23,048 nucleotides of DNA, from assembly GCA_042408195.1 (NCBI GenBank), contig JBHOQL010000108.1:1-23048 (forward strand), given 5' to 3'. Made by a program: the position numbers and the translations under genes. This document shows positions 22,530 to 23,048 of the stretch, piece after piece. Under the pieces are notes generated by a model, which saw only the letters and a list, made by a program, of their open reading frames with translations, had not been told where the DNA came from and did no database searches. The DNA is from SpSt-600 sp042408195. GTDB taxonomy: Bacteria; Chloroflexota; Anaerolineae; SpSt-600. Within the stretch, counting starts at the first letter, position 1. Each line of letters opens with the position of its first letter.

Positions 22530-23048
22530 GGAACTGGTCCGGGCCGCCATCTCGGGGGACAAAAGAGCAATAGCCCGTCTCATAAGTATTGCCGAAAACG
22601 ATGGAGCGTCAGCTAAGGAAGCCCTAAAGTCCCTTTACCCCTATACCGGAAAGGCCCACGTGATAGGTATTACAGGGGCCCCTGGAACCGGCAAAAGCAC
22701 CTTGGTAAATGAACTGGCTAAGGAATACAGGCTCCGGGGACTTAAGGTGGGTATCGTAGCTATAGATCCTTCAAGCCCGTTCACTGGAGGAGCTATCCTT
22801 GGAGATCGCATCCGCATGAAGGATCTCTACAACGATCCTGGCGTTTTCATCCGGAGCATGGCCACCAGAGGCAGTTTGGGAGGGCTTGCCAAAGCCACAG
22901 CTGATGCCGTAAGAATTCTGGATGCTGCCGGCTATGAAAAGATCCTGGTGGAAACCGTTGGGGCAGGGCAAGCCGAGGTGGATATTGCCAGCACTGCCCA
23001 CACCATCCTTGTAGTTGAGGTACCGGGGCTGGGAGATGACATCCAAGT
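22522..23048 (+). CDS. meaB: MeaB/ArgK-type G3E GTPase, mutase chaperone (5' part)
   Basis: The first 175 codons are present; the gene runs off the right edge (full MeaB is about 310-330 residues). A short helical N-terminal part is followed by Walker A GAPGTGKST, the switch segment AIDPSSPFTGGAILGDRIRM and the ETVGAGQAEVD motif, all MeaB marks. MeaB loads and protects the adenosylcobalamin cofactor of acyl-CoA mutases using GTP. The ATG overlaps the end of the B12-subunit gene by eight bases in another frame, with AAGGAG upstream, so it is probably translated by coupling. It completes a mutase/B12/chaperone module in one operon. Confidence 0.93.
   Translation, partial: MLEELVRAAISGDKRAIARLISIAENDGASAKEALKSLYPYTGKAHVIGITGAPGTGKSTLVNELAKEYRLRGLKVGIVAIDPSSPFTGGAILGDRIRMKDLYNDPGVFIRSMATRGSLGGLAKATADAVRILDAAGYEKILVETVGAGQAEVDIASTAHTILVVEVPGLGDDIQ

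Overview
This window is a gene-dense bacterial chromosome segment with no tRNA, rRNA, CRISPR array or insertion sequence visible. Gene content points to Chloroflexota (an Anaerolineae-like lineage). The clues are the Thr-Pro linker in a membrane-anchored PpiC foldase, the GT39 protein with added extracellular domains, the split B12-mutase genes with MeaB, the rpsF-ssb-rpsR group and the Rpn/DUF4351-type gene. This is an inference from family composition, not a database result.

Layout. (1) Positions 1-8633 form one tightly packed plus-strand operon. It runs from the 3' end of a purine phosphoribosyltransferase through a PHP-domain phosphoesterase, MiaB, an RmlD-like reductase, a GT2 glycosyltransferase and a molybdopterin oxidoreductase to a Ca2+-type P-type ATPase. 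Many junctions are ATGA overlaps. (2) A gap with a near-consensus promoter leads into a ResB-like gene and a 940-residue GT39 membrane glycosyltransferase (8905-12730). (3) A second clear promoter drives rpsF-ssb-rpsR and a PpiC foldase (12826-14958). (4) A minus-strand Rel (p)ppGpp enzyme (14964-17120) converges on the foldase gene and has its own strong promoter. (5) A roughly 335-base noncoding stretch with dyad symmetry precedes a B12-binding/radical-SAM protein of the TIGR03960 type (17503-19335). (6) A promoter at 19347-19375 starts an operon of B12-mutase catalytic subunit, an intercalated Rpn/PD-(D/E)XK gene, the B12-binding mutase subunit and MeaB, which runs off the window.

How the genes work together. 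The last operon is a complete adenosylcobalamin mutase module: catalytic subunit, cobalamin subunit and GTPase chaperone. Its active-site residues (Phe89, Gln207) fit isobutyryl-CoA mutase better than methylmalonyl-CoA mutase, although automatic annotation would probably choose the latter. The first operon mixes housekeeping (purine salvage, tRNA modification) with envelope sugar chemistry, a redox enzyme and ion transport, so cotranscription there need not mean a shared pathway.

The most notable points are: the foreign-looking nuclease-fold gene fitted almost seamlessly between the two mutase subunits, with a six-copy in-frame 12-bp repeat inside it; the isobutyryl-type active site of the mutase; a Rel enzyme that combines an intact hydrolase site with the EFDD motif typical of monofunctional RelA; and three tandem copies of an undescribed-looking beta-type domain at the C-terminus of the GT39 protein. 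I see no clear case for a wholly new defence or mobile system.
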